Shown here: positions 48,801-63,696 of the stretch, piece after piece | How the letters are laid out: the number at the start of each line of letters is the position of its first letter | Position numbering within the stretch: position 1 is the stretch's first letter | Assembly: GCA_020746105.1 (NCBI GenBank) | Contig: CM036629.1 | Coordinates: 5,362,501 to 5,426,500, forward strand | Direction: 5' to 3' | DNA length: 64,000 nucleotides | Source of the DNA: Trogon surrucura | Taxonomy: Eukaryota; Chordata; Aves; Trogoniformes; Trogonidae | Program-made: the position numbers and the translations under genes | The notes under the pieces: model-generated | Told to the model about the DNA's origin: nothing | Databases searched by the model: none | What the model saw: only the letters and a program-made list of their open reading frames with translations

Positions 48801-51673
48801 TCATAGGTGCTGAGGACTTAGGATTTCAACGTGAGCATGAGCTTCAGCTGCTCAGAGAGGCTTTACCAACTTAGTGTGAGAACTGAGACTTGTCCGAGGG
48901 CAGCTGCTGGCTTTGCAAAGCTTACAGGTCAGGAGGCAGAAGGGAGACAAGAGGAGGGCACGGCGTGCTGAGCGAGCTGCGAGGGGACACTCGCAGTGCA
49001 AGCGGCCGTTGTACAAACAGGCTCTCCTTTACCAGGGTTTCTGAAGTGAATTTTACAGGGATCTTTAAAGGAGATGATGTAATAGCTTTGCAGATATTTT
49101 CAAGGAACGTGCCCCATATTGAAATGATAGCTTGGTAAAAATTAAGGCTCTGTGTTGGAAAACTGGACAAATGGACAATTAGAGAGTGTCTTAGGTAGTT
49201 ACTCCAAGATATGGGATGTGGAATAGCAATTTTTGAGTATGATGTGTAAGGAATCTCCAGTGACAGTACGTGTTTTCTAGCTACTGTACACAGGGAGACA
49301 CAAGTATTTCTGAAATGATCGATACATACTTGACAGAGCGGCAGGTGCAGAAGAATTCCCAGCTTCCAGGCATGAACATGAAAGAGGATGGTAATCTCTC
49401 CCTCACCACTGAGACAGGGGGAAGAAGAAAATTAAGAACTCTGTCTGTGTTATATTAATGGCTGGACAGGGATAAGGAGGTGTCAGAAAGACAAATCACA
49501 TATCCATTTCATGCTTTCTATCCAAACTCGAATAGGAGGCAACTGGTTTGATGCATCCATATAGCAAAGGTAGTAACAGTCAAATTTGAGAATAATACCA
49601 TGCAGGGATAGATTTTAGAAGGGCTAAAAATAGATAACTTTTTACAATACAGAAGGTTGAGGGGCGATCCTTTGAGTGAAAAGCTGAAGCAGCAGTTTGT
49701 AAAGTAGTGGGATAATAAAAGAAGTCATGAAACACAAAGGTTTCTTTCAGAATTCAGCAGAATTCTTCATTTTCTTGGTTACACAAATGAAGCTAATGTG
49801 ATGGCACAATATAGGAATGAGCCAAAACGAAAGGTAGAGCAGAAAAAGGGAATAAAAAAACACGCTTTAGGCAACAATAATGGCATGATACGAACACAGA
49901 ATTTTTCAACTAAGTATCCAGGATACCACTGCAACATCACAGAAAAATTTCACATAAAATTTCAAAAATTATCTGTGAAGGAGTAATTGTCAAAAAGGAA
50001 GAATAATACATCATTATCCCTGCAGAAACAGCATTCAGATGAGCAGGGTCAGCAGTCCAGGTTCTGGCCTCAGTTACAGCACTGGCTCTCACTGCAGATT
50101 TAATTTGTGTTCGAGATCTGAATTCTGTGCAGTGTAAAACCCACTTACTACTGGTGCCTGGAATGAACAAACTATTTTACGGACAGTAGTAAAGGCAGTT
50201 AGGAAAGCTGTCAGCGTTCATCAGACATGATGTGTTTTAAATCATCTGAGAGTGCAGCTAGTTAGAAATCTGCATTTAAAAAGTGGGGGCAGCGCTCTAA
50301 ACACGAGGATGCAAAGGCACAAAAGCACATTCAGTGATTTAACATAGAAGTGTGTTTTGGAGCAATCAGAGGGAGCCCGTGTGAGGAGGACGTTTGCTAG
50401 CAGTGTGGATGACAGGCACTAGCACATCTGTGCTGGTGCAGATGTGGGCAGCAAGGCAGCCTGACTGCTCGATGCTACAGGATCTGGCCGCGCGCTCCCG
50501 TGAAACTCCTCTGGCAATGGCAGAGACCCTTGGGAGCTGCCATCAGAGCAGCACGCTGCCGAGGAGACAATAAATCCTTGGTTGTTACCCTTCTGCTGTC
50601 CGCAGGCCCTAGATCCTCTTGAAAGCTGACTTTGGCACCAGATGGTCACCATCGCTTGACCTCAGTGAGTCCTGTTTCAGCCCTGGTAATGCACACAAGC
50701 TAAGGAAGTGTTAACTGATGAGTTCTTTTAGATTGTCATTACTGCCGACGATAGGGTTTCAGCCAAGTGCTGGCAGTACTTCTGTACGCAGGGGTTGCTA
50801 TAGACTGGAATCCATTTCTCCTTTCAGGGAGGTCCCATGGAACACCGCCAGGGGTTCTCTGGTGGAAAGGTACAGATCTTGCCATCCCGCTCAGGATGCC
50901 TGCCGCATCCCTCCAAGGGTTGCGGTGGAGGCATGTGCTGCGTCTCCATGCTGACGGCTACCTTTTCTGTCTGTTGGTAGATGACGCACGTGTATCATCA
51001 GGGTGAGACTGGAATTCTGAGGAAGCTGAGGAACCACTTAGAAATGTCTGTGCTCAAAGCAGTGTTGAATATGTAAGAAGCGAATATATTACTGGGGAAA
51101 TGTTCCACGTATTTGTTAGTCAGATTCCTAACTTGGCGGCTGTGTTAATACCTCAGCTGCTCCTGGATGCACTTACAGCAATGATGTGGCAAAGGGCTTT
51201 GTTCCATGTGCCTCCATAGAATGGGGCACTATATTTTTTATAAATGTAGGGTTTCTGAGATTTATTCCCTACATTTGTCTCACTGGGATTAGGCTAATGT
51301 ATGTTCTCTCCGTGGCACTACGCCAGTCACAAACTGAGGCTGTGGAAGGCTGCAGCTGTCTACTTGTTATTAATTGAGGGTTAGTGCAGAGACCAACATA
51401 CACTGGTGCTCCAAAACCCATACTGCTTCCCCGATACTTTATGAATGGAAGCTTAAATTCACACTTCAGTATAAGAAACCTCAGGCTTACATTTAATACT
51501 AAGAGCCCACTTGCAAATGGTTTATGAAATTGCAAAAAGGAGTTTTAACAAATGGCTAACAAGTTGATAGACTCATGAATCTTGCACCTAAGTAGTCTTC
51601 TAGTTCTAACGAGTCCATGACAATCTTCCGATGTCCTCGCTGTTATCCCTAGCAAAAACTATACATGTAGTCA

Positions 51674-51842
51674 AATGCTGGAACAGATGTGCAGAGAGGC
51701 TGTGGAATATCCATCTTTGGAGATACTCAGAACTTGACTGAACAAGACCATGAGTAACGTAATTAAGTTGGTGCTGTTGCTTAAAGCAAGGGGTTGGATT
51801 GGATCTCTGAGTCTCTTTCAGCCTACATTATTCTATGATACA
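51674..51842 (+). mobile_element. CR1 LINE, 5'-truncated 3' end
   Basis: Plus-sense CR1 end: GAGAGGCTGTGGAATATCCA, TCTTTGGAGATACTCAGAAC, TTGACTGAACA, then AGCAAGGGGTTGGATTGGAT, and ACATTATTCTATGATAC. Moderately diverged and missing most of the usual GGTCCCTTCCAACC block. Confidence 0.85.
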
Positions 51843-54800
51843 TAATTTTTGCCTAAAATATTTACTAATAATATACGAATTCTTTATTAATTACTTCCCA
51901 CTTGGAAAAGCAGCTTCATTTGGAAAATAGATTTCTATGCAATCTGTAGAAGAGGGTGTACAAACCAATTCAACTAAGCTGAGTTTAGATTTACCAGGCT
52001 TCTGGAAGGGAGTTTCCCACAAGCAGCTCTGAACTTCCTTCTTTCCTTGACCTGATATCAGCAGGGTTTGTTGACTCTCAGGTCATACAGCAAGAGCAAT
52101 CTACTCTCTGAGATGTACAAGGGAGAGATGGGTTGGAGGATCAAGGTCAGCTGATCACAAGAATAAAAAGATTTTCTTAGTCATTAAATGGACCTTTTAA
52201 TACCGTGATACATTGTTAAGTAATTACTCAGTGTTTGTATGAACATTCAGTATAAGCAGAGCAAGGAATGTGCTAAATTGAGTTGTAAACGTACAACATG
52301 CTCCATGATAGCAGCTATGTATTTGCTCTCCATCCAATATGAAGGAGCTAAAGACAGGGATAAGAGGGATAAATTACCATACATTTACCACAAAGGCAAG
52401 AGGAAATATGCTCATAAAAATACACTTGTAGTTTTTGTACCTATCCTGGAGGTTTGTGCAGAGATAGCAACTGAATGCTTCGCAGGACAGGGTGCTTAGA
52501 TGGGACTTGGAAGTCTGAATCTGTGTTTCTAGCTCTCCTCACCACCTCAGCTGCTCTCGTCATTTTTATGTGCCTTATCTTGAAAAGAATACCCTCTGCA
52601 AAGCGATTTCAGACCTGGTGTTGAAAATAGGAAAGGTGCATTGAAATAATTTTTATGTACAGGAGTGTACAGAATTAAAATGTTGATGAAGCAAATTTGT
52701 TTTGAAGCCCAGTCAGCAATATCAAAATAGGAAAAAAACCAAGATTAACTTGTGCTGAATATCTGCATTTAGTATTTGTGTAGCTGCTGCCTCTACTTTG
52801 CAGTTTTGTAGTAGCTTATACAGTGTAATATCCTGACAAGACCAAGAGGTTCCTAACATGCTCAGGGGCAGCAAGAGCCCCATAAGATGAATATACATTT
52901 CCTTTTGCTGGGAAAGAGAATACACCTGGATTAGATGGCTCTGGAATTACAGAAGGGATTTCTGGTCACACATCAGCCTATCTTTTTCTCCAAAGAGCAG
53001 CTGCATATATAGAGAAAATAATGTAGAAATAAACAGTAACACACGTGATGGAGGAGCATTGTATTCTTACTACTTCAGCAGAAATATTGATGAATATTGG
53101 GGAAAGTGCTGCTTTTATTATGCTTATCAGCTAATGAAGAAACATAGACCTCATCCTTTTTGAGTAATTTTAGGGATATTAATTTCATAAGGTATCTAGA
53201 ATGCAACCAAACGTACCTTCTAGGTGAGAAGGAAGTATTTTATGTTTTGATGTTTTGAAGATTTCAAGATGATATGCAAATAGTTAAAAGTTTTTAGTTT
53301 AATTCCAAGGAAAGAAGAAATTTCAGGTAGTCATGGAAGGAAGATTTAAACAACCGGGCAGTTTGTCTTTAAATAATCACAGAATTTCCCTCGAGAGTGT
53401 GTATTTCCCCAATTACTACTCTGAAATGTTACTCTCATAGTTACAAAGCACCATGCAAATCTATCCTACTAAATGGATACTAATGATCCTTACTACTATT
53501 TAACAGCCTAACAGGTGGAGCTCAGAGCAGCGAGCACTTTCCTTTAATATGTACTGTGCCATAATGTTTTACTTGTTCTTAAAATTAAATGGTCAGAATG
53601 TTAATCACAAAACCCAGCACAAAGTGTCTGTCAGATCAGGGCTAACGATTGCTTAGCGTGCCCCAAAGACAAAGATGTTAGTTTTGCAGTATAAAAATTC
53701 GGCATTATTCTGAAAAAGACCTTGCCCTCGGCTGTCGAATGTCACATGCAGTGTTCAGAACAGGCACTCTGCAGTACAGGGCAAATACAACACACGCAGA
53801 ACCGTATGCTACGTTATCTTTGCAATTTCTGCCTTGTTGATTCTGTTAATGCACACGATTACAAATAGTCGGTGCAGATTTTCGAAGGCAAGTTTGCACC
53901 TGCGAACTACTCCTAAAGGGAATCTGAGCTATTTTACGACGTATGTAAGGATATATGCTAGTTAGATGACAGCCACTGGGCAAAAATGAATGGAATGTTC
54001 TTCCCTTTCTCTCCAAAAGAAAGAGTCTTCCAAAGGTGACAGTAAGGGAGAAGAACAAAGTGTATGAATCACCTGTAGGACACCTACATCTTGATGTAAA
54101 TTTTTCAGATGAGCACTCTGAGGTGTTTAGTAGCTTCCTCTGATGGCCAAATAATACGAAATAATTTTTAGTCAAGATAATCAAAACGTCTGAAATCTTC
54201 CCACGTTCAATGGTTCGGTGATGTATTTTCTCATTTTTCAAATCCTCCGTAACACTATACATATAAACAGTGGAGAGTCCTGTCCAAGTTAATCAATAAG
54301 CCACTTCAGTTTTGTGTAAGGAACATAATTGCCTTTTTTCTTCAACATAAAAATCTATTTGGCTTCAGGTTTTTTTATGGTAGGTATTTACAGAGCAAAG
54401 AGCTTTTTCAAGCTCTTTTCTACTCCAGAGTTTGTATTTTAGGATCTAGGTTTTTCCCCTGTCTAATGCCTGTCCAGTTACGAGACTCAAGCCAGCAATA
54501 TGAAATCTAATATGTAAGTAATTGTGGGCACTGCTAGATGAATGGCATCCTGTGATAATCTAAATATGCTGCATGTACAGTGAGAAAAATTTATAACTGT
54601 AAAGACTTCAAGTTTCCGTGACATGAGAGTGATAGGCACTTTATTCTCACCTTAGAACTTGTTCTAGCCATGCCTTTCTCAAAAGTACAGGGTTTTAACC
54701 ACTGTTTGAAATAAAAGGCTAATAATATCCTGTTCATCAGATGTTCTAATAATAACAGTGAAGGATACTCTGCGTGTTTGAGCTTGAGCTTTCTCGCATT

Positions 54801-55131
54801 TTACGTGTCTATTGTGTAGTATGGCCTGAACATGAAAAATACGAAACTAGTAAAATATTATAGTGACATTCTAGATACCACTGAATTTTTTTTCCATGTC
54901 ACCAAACTTTTCTTTTTTTGGACAGATGATTAGTCTGTGGTTATAAAACTTCTGGGCATGTAGTGTCTTTGTAATATTTTGTAAAAAAACCTAGAACACA
55001 GATCTAGAGTAAGTTTTATACACCACGGGGCAAAGAAGTACCAGTGGCATTTCCATTTAAGAGGAAGTTTCTTCTCACTGTGATAGCTCAGGCTTGATGA
55101 ACTAACTGTTATGACATTACTTACAGGCCCA

Positions 55132-55240
55132 CAAATTCACAGATTTGAAGGCCAGAAGAGACAACTGCATCCATCTAGCCTGCCCTGGGTTATGTTCTTC
55201 ATTCAGTGGTTCCACACCAGGTCCCAAATTCTGATTTAGT
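55132..55240 (-). mobile_element. Ancient CR1-type 3' end fragment
   Basis: AATTCACAGATTTGAAGGCC, AGAAGAGACAACTGCATCCA and TCTAGCCTGCCCTGGGTTAT follow the reverse complement of an old amniote CR1 tail (AAGGCCAGAAGGGACCATTG, TGATCATCTAGTCTGACC). Confidence 0.6.
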
Positions 55241-58200
55241 TAAACAACATCTATTAGAAAATCATCACGTCTGAATCTGAAATGATTCACAGAATGTACA
55301 CCGTTGCTGTTAGTGAATCTAAGCGCTATAAATAAAATGCTATAACCTTAATGTTAAAAAGTGCATCTCGTTTCTAATTTATGAAGGGTAAACTTCCAGC
55401 CACTGGCACCTTTTATATCTGTTAGCTAATTTCATTTTCCAGACCTTAAACCCTACGAAGTGGTTTGCAGCTAACTGAACAGATGGTCTCCATATTTCTT
55501 TCAAGTTTTGTAAAATTTGGGTGCTAATGCTTTATCTAAAATTTTGTAGCTCCTTCAGAAGCCATATTCTAAAATTTCATAATCAGTGTGAGGGTTCATC
55601 ACTTGTGCTTAAAGTTCAAATTCATGTGATTTCATATCATTTTGAGGGAGAACATTTTAATGAAGTGCAGGACTACAATAACTGCACTCACCAAGTCAAT
55701 ATAAGTCCCATATTTGCTTTGGTTTACTCCTTAGAAAAATAACGCATCTCTTAAAGATAGCAATTTTGACTGAAGAAAAAGGAAAAAATAAATGTAAGGA
55801 AGATGTGCAGTGTTTGGTTTTGTACTCCTGCTATGCAAAAAGTTTATTACTTATTGTCTTAAATCTGTGCCCATGTGTTAAGTCATCTGCACGAAGAGAA
55901 CAGTTTTCCCCTGTGCTATACTGGATCATTGCATAAAACTATATAATTACCCACATCTGTCTACAAACTGCTTTACATCCGCACAAATCCATACCCTTTC
56001 TGAAACAGGACAACAGTGCACTCGCTTGTTTGTGAAAAATCCAAGTGCCAAATATTTATTTGACTTGAGTCTTAACACTATGAAAGTGCAAAACGTTAAA
56101 AAGACGCAGTATATGAAAGTTATGCATGCTGTAAAAACTGAGTAATCTACCTTTAAAAAGATTACATTTTCAGTGTTTGGGGTTTTTTAAAACCACATGC
56201 TATGAATTCAAAAATACCAATTAAGCAAATTAAACGGGAACACGTTAGGAATGTTCTGAAAGTGGGCATATAAAGCACTAATCAAATGTAAGGAGTTGAA
56301 ATACTTTGAGTTTACTGGTTTGTGTATTTTTTACCATATTAAAGCAAATTCAAGTCTTTTTAACCAAAGGATTAGTATCCAAAGGATACATGTGGCCAAA
56401 AATAAGAAAGGAGTTGGTTTTGCTGACCTGAGAAACCATTCACTAGGCACAAGTGATTCTTTTGTGTGAAACTGTGTTGTGGGAAATGAAGAAGTAACAT
56501 TATTTTCTTCTCAACCTCAAATTTATTAAATAGTTTGCTGCGACTGTTGGGGTATGTAAAAGAACTGCTGTCACTTTAGAGCAGACAGCGAACCAAAAAT
56601 GACATGATTTTCTCATGAAATTCATGACTCGTGTATCAATTCCTACTAAAATAATTCTGCATTTCAGAGATCAGGGAACTCCACAGGGGAAATTCAGTCA
56701 GTGGGTTGCATTAGTGGTATGTGAGCGTGCTGGTCCAGCGCAGCCGAGTGCAGGTGAGATTTTCATTCACTGATGAAAGTACGGAAGCTCTGCTTCCCTG
56801 TCCTCATAATACTTTCGTAGCCTACATGAAAGCTGGACACGCCGAGCTTAATTTTGAAGCCACATTTTCTGTAGACAGCCTGCCTTACTTTCCAGGCTTT
56901 CTCCTGCACGGAGGCAGCAGAGAGAGCTGGTGGGGTGTCACAGAGCTGGAGGGGCACTGGGGCTTGCGGGGCTGCCGGATGACTTTCCAGAAAACAAGGC
57001 CAGCAACATCCAGGGAAATTTCAGTAGCAGCACAAAGGGCTGGCATGAGGCGGGATGGGAAAAGCGCAGAAGAGGGCTGAGCATGAAGGAAGTGACTTAG
57101 AACTGTCAGAGTAGAACAAGTGGTTTGGGATCAGGAATGATCTTGAAATCACTGTCTGTATTGCCTAAATTATATGTCCCTGCTGGTGAAGAAAGTGAAT
57201 GCCTTGTCCATGTGTCACATGGGAGATTTACTATTTTTTTTGAGCTACAAAAAACCAGCAGCACAGATCTATCGTAAGGAAAGGTACAGCAATCCTGTTG
57301 TGTTCTAGGATGCCTTCATTTTCCTGAAAGAGAACCACAACCTTTTGCACCACAAGCATTCCAGAGACTTGTGAATATTTTCACTTAAGGGCGAGACCGT
57401 CAGGTATGTTTTGGTTTTAGATATCTGAACACCTTTTCAAAAGGCTTCATAAAAAAAGGGGAAAGATAGCTTTACCGAATAGTAGGATAGCATTATTTTT
57501 TTTTAATATACATAAATTACATTCTTTTAAGTGACAGTAGAACCTAGCACAACAGACATTTCCCTAACCATCCATGCCTTAGTAAAAAGTCAGAAACTGT
57601 TACACCACTAGTATATTCTGGTATGCTATTTAACAGTGCTACGCACAACCAAATCTCTCCAGCACTGTAACGAGCAAGGTCAGCTTGGTTAGTTGAAGTT
57701 CTGTTTTTAACTGACTTTTTATAAAAATATTTAGCCCCAGGGCTTTTAATCTTCTTGGTATATCTACCATACTTTTCAGCTTTTGGTATTAAAGGACACC
57801 GAAATAATTTTATAGAAGTAATTTTTTAGTTTTTGAGTGTTCTAAAGTAGACTGTCCAAGAATATGTAATTTACAATACATGTCCATTAGTAAAACTGTG
57901 CTTTAGCCAGGAAATAGGTGTGAGAGTACTTTTCTCTTAAAATTATACCAGTTCATCACCCTGAGTCATTTTTAGGTTTCTATGGTGAATGTTTTTTTCT
58001 GCAGAGAAGGCCTGAGAGTTTGCTGGGTGACTGAGTCTTTCCTCCAGTGCATTTTCAGTCCTAACCACTACAGGAAATGGGTGTTAGAAACCCTTTCCAG
58101 AAGCAACCTGTAACATCAGGAGGAGAGAGTGAGAACCCTGCTCATCATAAGATGGAGTCTGATGCAGATATCCATTTCTTTTGATGGCAGAGATTATATG

Positions 58201-59548
58201 ACGTGGCTGACTGTGATGAAGAGTTGATAGCCACGACTGTAGAATTAATAACTTGGGAGATCTCCTGCCATCCTGCTTTGCTAAAAGTGAGATAAATGGT
58301 GCTGCAGTGGCTTTTGCTCTTTGAAGGTCATTGCCCATACCACACATGAAATGAATCCCTGCCATTCATGTTTCAGAAGAACAATATTAACAGTCATCAA
58401 TGTTTCAGTTTTACCCATGTGATGAGCTGGTTAACAAAAATGCCAACTCCTCATTTTCTGTGGGTACTTATTTCACAAAGCAAATCAGTTTGATCCTACG
58501 TGAGTGTGGACCTCCGGGACTTCTGTGAACGTGGTGACCCGGGGTGGTGGAAACCATTCGCAGCACCGTGTCATTTAAGCTCCTTTCCGAGAAGTCTGAT
58601 CAACTTGATGCTGAAAACAGCTGCTAAAGCGGGTGAGCTACTTACGCCAGGGTTGCCGATGTTGCTGAAATCGGTGCAGTATGGAACTGGTGCAATTTTT
58701 CAGAGCTCCACAGTGCACAAGGCTCAAAGGTCAGACTGAGAGCACTGCTTTGCAGGACTGAGAACTCCAAAGAAACTCTCAGTCCTATATAGGATTTATT
58801 AAGGTCATTAAAATAACACCCAGTCCTAAATGAGCCACAGCTTTACTTCCCCTCTGTTGTGGCTCTTGAAGCCCGGCGAGTGTGACTCTCTCGCACAACA
58901 GCAGTGAGAAGCCACAGATCGAAAGCAGCTGCCACCATGTTTGCAAAGGGGAACATGCTCCTGACAGTCTGCAGTTTCTGCCCCAGGAGTGCTGCAGCTA
59001 CCGGTTTACCCCGTTCAGAGATGTCTCTGTTTGAGTCAGAAGTCTGAGTGACCTTCTCAGCGATGGAGCTAAAGACTAGTCACTTCAAAAGGAAAAACAA
59101 TCAACCAAACGGACTGTAAACCAGCCTCGGTTCCTCCTGTTTCCATCAGTTACACTGTATCTGTCACTGCAAAGCCCTATTACACGGCAATATAATCAGA
59201 GGGGGAATGAAAAGGTAGGCCTTGCTATCAGTTCTTCTGTGAGATCTAAGGCTTATCATGCGGTTCCTCTGCTAACCCTGAGGCTTACTACTCAAGTACT
59301 TTCCAAATCTTGAATAAGTGATATATCAAATACTAAATATCTGTAGGCAATCCCCAGATATCCCCTCGATGCCTGTATGCATTTAAATACACATCCAAAA
59401 CATACCTGTGTGATTCTCAGTATTAAACAACACCCTCGGTGTGTAACCCTACGCTTGGAAAGATCAACGGTAATCACACTGCAACGTCTGATTACCGGAG
59501 ATGTGTGTGATCTTGGGATGGCCACCTTTTGGTGTCATTAGAAGCAAG

Positions 59549-59595
59549 AGGACTCGATGATCTTGAAAGTCTATTCCAGCCAAAAATATTCTGTA
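59549..59595 (+). mobile_element. CR1 tail fragment
   Basis: AGGACTCGATGATCTTGAAA, GTCTATTCCAGCCAAAAATA, TTCTGTAAG is a plus-sense CR1 tail of the GATGATCTTGAAGGTCTCTT subfamily. Confidence 0.75.
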
Positions 59596-60880
59596 AGAGC
59601 AGCTGGACACGAGTAAGAAAGATGTTTAGAGAAAATTCTCTTAAGAGCTGTCCTGAGCTGCACAAAACCGTAGAATTAATAAGAGAATCTACAGATTTTA
59701 AAGAAATATTAAGACAGAAATTATTTCAGTTACCTAAGGAGTTCTGCCTTGTGGCTTGGGGATAAAACAGCATTAAAGAATGTTGTCCTTGGTTTGTGAA
59801 GTGTACTTTGGACACATATCTGGAAGCGGAGTGTAGAAAATCAAGGGGTGTATTCTCTAAGACGTAATAGCAATGCAGATTGCATATCCAAAATAAAAGA
59901 GTAGTTTACACATCTTAATTGACCAGCAAGCAAGACTTTTTTCACTGTATATTAAATAGGCTACAAGAGCAGCAGTTAATAGCAGGGGAGGAAATCATTA
60001 ATGGCATACATAGAAGGTCCAGTTCATGTTAAAAGGAGACCTGCCTTTGTCTTCTAAACACAGCAGGTTGTCAGTGCTATTTGATATGAGTGGATGAAGC
60101 ACAAAAAATACCAGCAGCACAGTTGCAGAACAATTCAAATCACAGCCCACAGTAGCTTGTCAATAAGTGGTAACCATGCACACGCTGCAATACTTGATAC
60201 CACTTCTAAGAGAGAAATGTGGTATCGCTGGCACTCATTAGAAATACTGTAAGTAATGTCACGTCAGAAAGCCAAAGCGTAGGATGGTCAAACAACGCAG
60301 GAAAAAGATCCGGCATCCTTTGTGGTGCTCGTGACACAGCTAGGGGACATGTTATTCACCTGGGAGAAACAGCAGCCTTCCATCAATTCTTCTAGCAATT
60401 CCTTGAAGCTCTCTGAGGCAGCAAGAACCACAGTTCACACAACATTACCAACTACGACAGACAGTGCACATGTTGAGCCATGCTGTCCTGTGATGAAAGT
60501 GCATTCTATCAGCGTGACACAAGATTGATGAGAATAATAATCCAAAGCTTGTGATGTGTACAACGAAGAATAAAAAAAGGGTGTCTTCCCTGGAGCTTGG
60601 AGTTTTTGTTTTCTTGATCCTCTTGGTAAATGCCATGCGACAGTTTGCACAGGCCTTAGTCAGCAGGGAGAGATGACAAGACCACCCCAAAGTCTTGCTT
60701 TAATCTATCACTTGATGCCAGCGTACGGGAAAGGCACTGGAAGCCACTCACTGCTGCTGAGAAGGCAGTGGGGAAGATGACAGGAGGACAGTGGATGAGT
60801 CTCCTTCCAGCGGCCTCCGAGTGGCCTTTGCTGACTGAGGGCATGGGAGGAGCAGAGCTCTCCAACAGGGCTATGACAAA

Positions 60881-60945
60881 CGTTGGACTCGATGATCTTG
60901 AAGGTCTCTTCCAACCAAAACTGTTCTATGACTCTATGATTGCAT
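60881..60945 (+). mobile_element. CR1 tail fragment
   Basis: GTTGGACTCGATGATCTTGA, AGGTCTCTTCCAACCAAAAC, TGTTCTATGACTCTATGATT. This is a well-preserved CR1 tail of the same subfamily as the one at 59549-59595. Sequence to the left is not clearly CR1. Confidence 0.88.
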
Positions 60946-63696
60946 GACTCCTTAGCTGCTGTAAGGTCACTGAGGCAGCCTGCCCGCTGTGTAGTCCGAT
61001 GGTGTATTCTTACTTCAGCTTCCCTGAAAGTCCTAAGACATTGGTATTGGGTTCAGAATGCCACAGCAGGTCCTAAACCAAAGGGAAGCCAGAGAAAGGA
61101 GCTGATGCAAATCACCTGGGCTCTGAAGGCACTGCTCAGCTCTATGATGCCGAACAATTCTGTTCTGAAAGACCCAGGATCCTCACAGTTAAGTGATGAT
61201 TGCCATTCCTGACACCAAGAGGCAAATAAAAGGCAGCAGTCAGGAGGCCATAAAAACTGGCTAAGGGCTTCACCCTTTTAAATTTATTGAGAAACATGAG
61301 TGTTTCTGTAGGTGTAAAGTAAAAGAGCTGCTATTTCCCTGTTATATATAAAAATACATTATCAAACAGAGTCTTCTCTGGTGTTTCTGTTGCATCTTTT
61401 GTGTATCACCAGCACACAGATGATCAGGGCGTCTATTGTACATAAGACATTATCAGGCCACAAAGGCGAGTAATGGGAACATTCAGTGTTACCAAGTTTT
61501 GCAGCCTGAATTGTCTGGTTTTTATTTAATTGCCTGTCTCATGCTTTGTTTTTATATATAAAGGCAGAAAAGCAGTCATTTTGAATTTTCACTGCAAAAG
61601 CTAAAAAGAAATACCGATATAAAAATTCACCTCTTCTGCTCCTAAAGCTGATGTCTATTGCTTCTTTCAGTTTCCTGTTACTTCTATCACTGTTCCCATA
61701 CTACAGTGTATTTTGCTGACTATACAAATACTGGATACTATTGTGTATTAACCTGTGGCATATAGTAGTGTTAGGTATGTAACAGTGACTACATGGATAA
61801 AACATTGTCAAGTTCCTCATCATCCTTACCATCTGCTTTTCTGACTGTTTTAGTACATCAGTTCTGACATTTCAGCACAGAAGAAAATGATGAACCAGTG
61901 GCAATGTTTTATTACACAAGAGTGGAAGCTGCTTTTCAACTTTTCACATTTTTGGATTGCGAAAAGCTTCAGTTTGTGCACTCAGACTCTTAACAGAGTC
62001 TTGCGTCCAGTTACTGCAGTCAAATTGCAAAGTTGTAATTGCCCCTCATCAGCCAGTATTTATTCCTTCAAGAACTTCCAGGTTACTTCCCCTGGAGTCA
62101 TGTGAAGGCATTTGAGTACATAAATGGCTTTCCCTATAATTCCTAGCACTTGATTTGAGATCCATCCTCCTCCCTGTACAGATTTTGATACTCGAGTCAT
62201 ATTCCTATTTAATTTGAAGCTACACTGTTATGTCGTACCATCGCTGGACCTAAAAGGTTGATACTTCTTCTGCTTAGGTAGAGAGAAGTTCGATCACTTC
62301 TCAGCAAAGGTCTTTTCTTGATGTGTCATCCTAAAATTCAGGCATTCATGTTTCCACTGGAGTCCGGTACACTTCCCTCACACTAATCACCAAAAAACTC
62401 TGAGGTCAACATCTTTGCAGTCTAAGAGTCTCAGAATTCATTTACGAGCCCAGTAAGCATTACTGTGCATTTTCTTTCCACATGAACAGTATTTAGTAGG
62501 AATTCCCCAGCATCTTTCCTGTCAGATTTCCTGGGCTGAACACTTTAGACCTATCACAGAAAGATTTCTGAAAGACAAATTCATCAGGTGTGTTGAAGTG
62601 ATAACGTGATTTTGTGTTTTGCAAAACAGTCCCTTCTCCAAAAAGAGAAAGGATTGTTTCAAAAATAGGATTAGAGCAAATTTCAGCTGCATAACATTTA
62701 AAGGAAAGTCCATGAGCATAGTAAAATTTTACAAAGCAGCCTTAACAAACCCTATGTAATGTCACACTTTATTTTGTAATATCTCTCTTAATACTAAGAC
62801 TAGTATGATACATAAGCAAAGCTCACTCCTTTGTAACTAGCCTGACGTCTGAGAACAGTTGACAATACCACTGCTCATTGCAGTGACTGCAAAGTGATGC
62901 CAAAAAAAAGTTAATTCTCTAGGTGTGGAAGTATTTTACAAGTTGAGCTGGTCAGTTCGAAATTAGAGCCTTTATATTTCAGCATAGTATTATATACTGT
63001 TGGGAAAAACACCCAACACAATGGCAACTTAATGAGTTCATTAAAAGTTAGTAACTTTTTAACGTATATCCAGGCCTTTAAAGATTGAAAAATGTGTATT
63101 AACAACCCTGTACAGCATTAAGGAAGCCTCTGAAGAGCATCCAAAAAATGTAAATACAAGAAAGTTGTGGATAAACCTTTTCAGATGCTGAAATGCTTTG
63201 CTCATAGGAGAAAGCTAGTTTTGTTCATTAGAAACATTTTGTTACATTAATATAACTTTCAAATAATACTGACTTTGACCATTTGCCTGATTCCACGCTT
63301 TTGAGTTTCGATTCCATGTTTTCCAGTTTATCTTTGTCCCTTTTACCCCATTTATTAGCCAGAGCTACGGCAATGAGCCAAAACTTCATTTTTATTAAGC
63401 ATGTTCGATTCAATGTTACTTCATCACCTCCTCCCTTCTACTCTTTTGTTCGCTTCTCCCACCTGTTGCATCTTGTTAGAAATCTAGAGTGTGAGGTCTC
63501 TAAAACAGAAACTGGCTTGATCTGTATCAGAAACTGAACCCACTGTTCTGATTTGTCCTTTAGTTTGCAAGGATACTAATTGACAATGATTAGCAATTAG
63601 AATACCAGAACACAACTTGTAAGGCAAGTATGTTTGTGATCTCTGCAGACCGTATCAACATCTTAGTCAATACCCATGTTTGTTTAATGACTGTAG

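Noticed and set aside
53846-54262. 138-codon minus frame in intron 1
   Set aside because: Not recognised as any protein family or transposon product; no splice context; likely chance in intronic DNA.
56721-57080. 119-codon plus frame in intron 1
   Set aside because: Runs through a locally GC-richer stretch with few stops; no domain or motif and no splice evidence.
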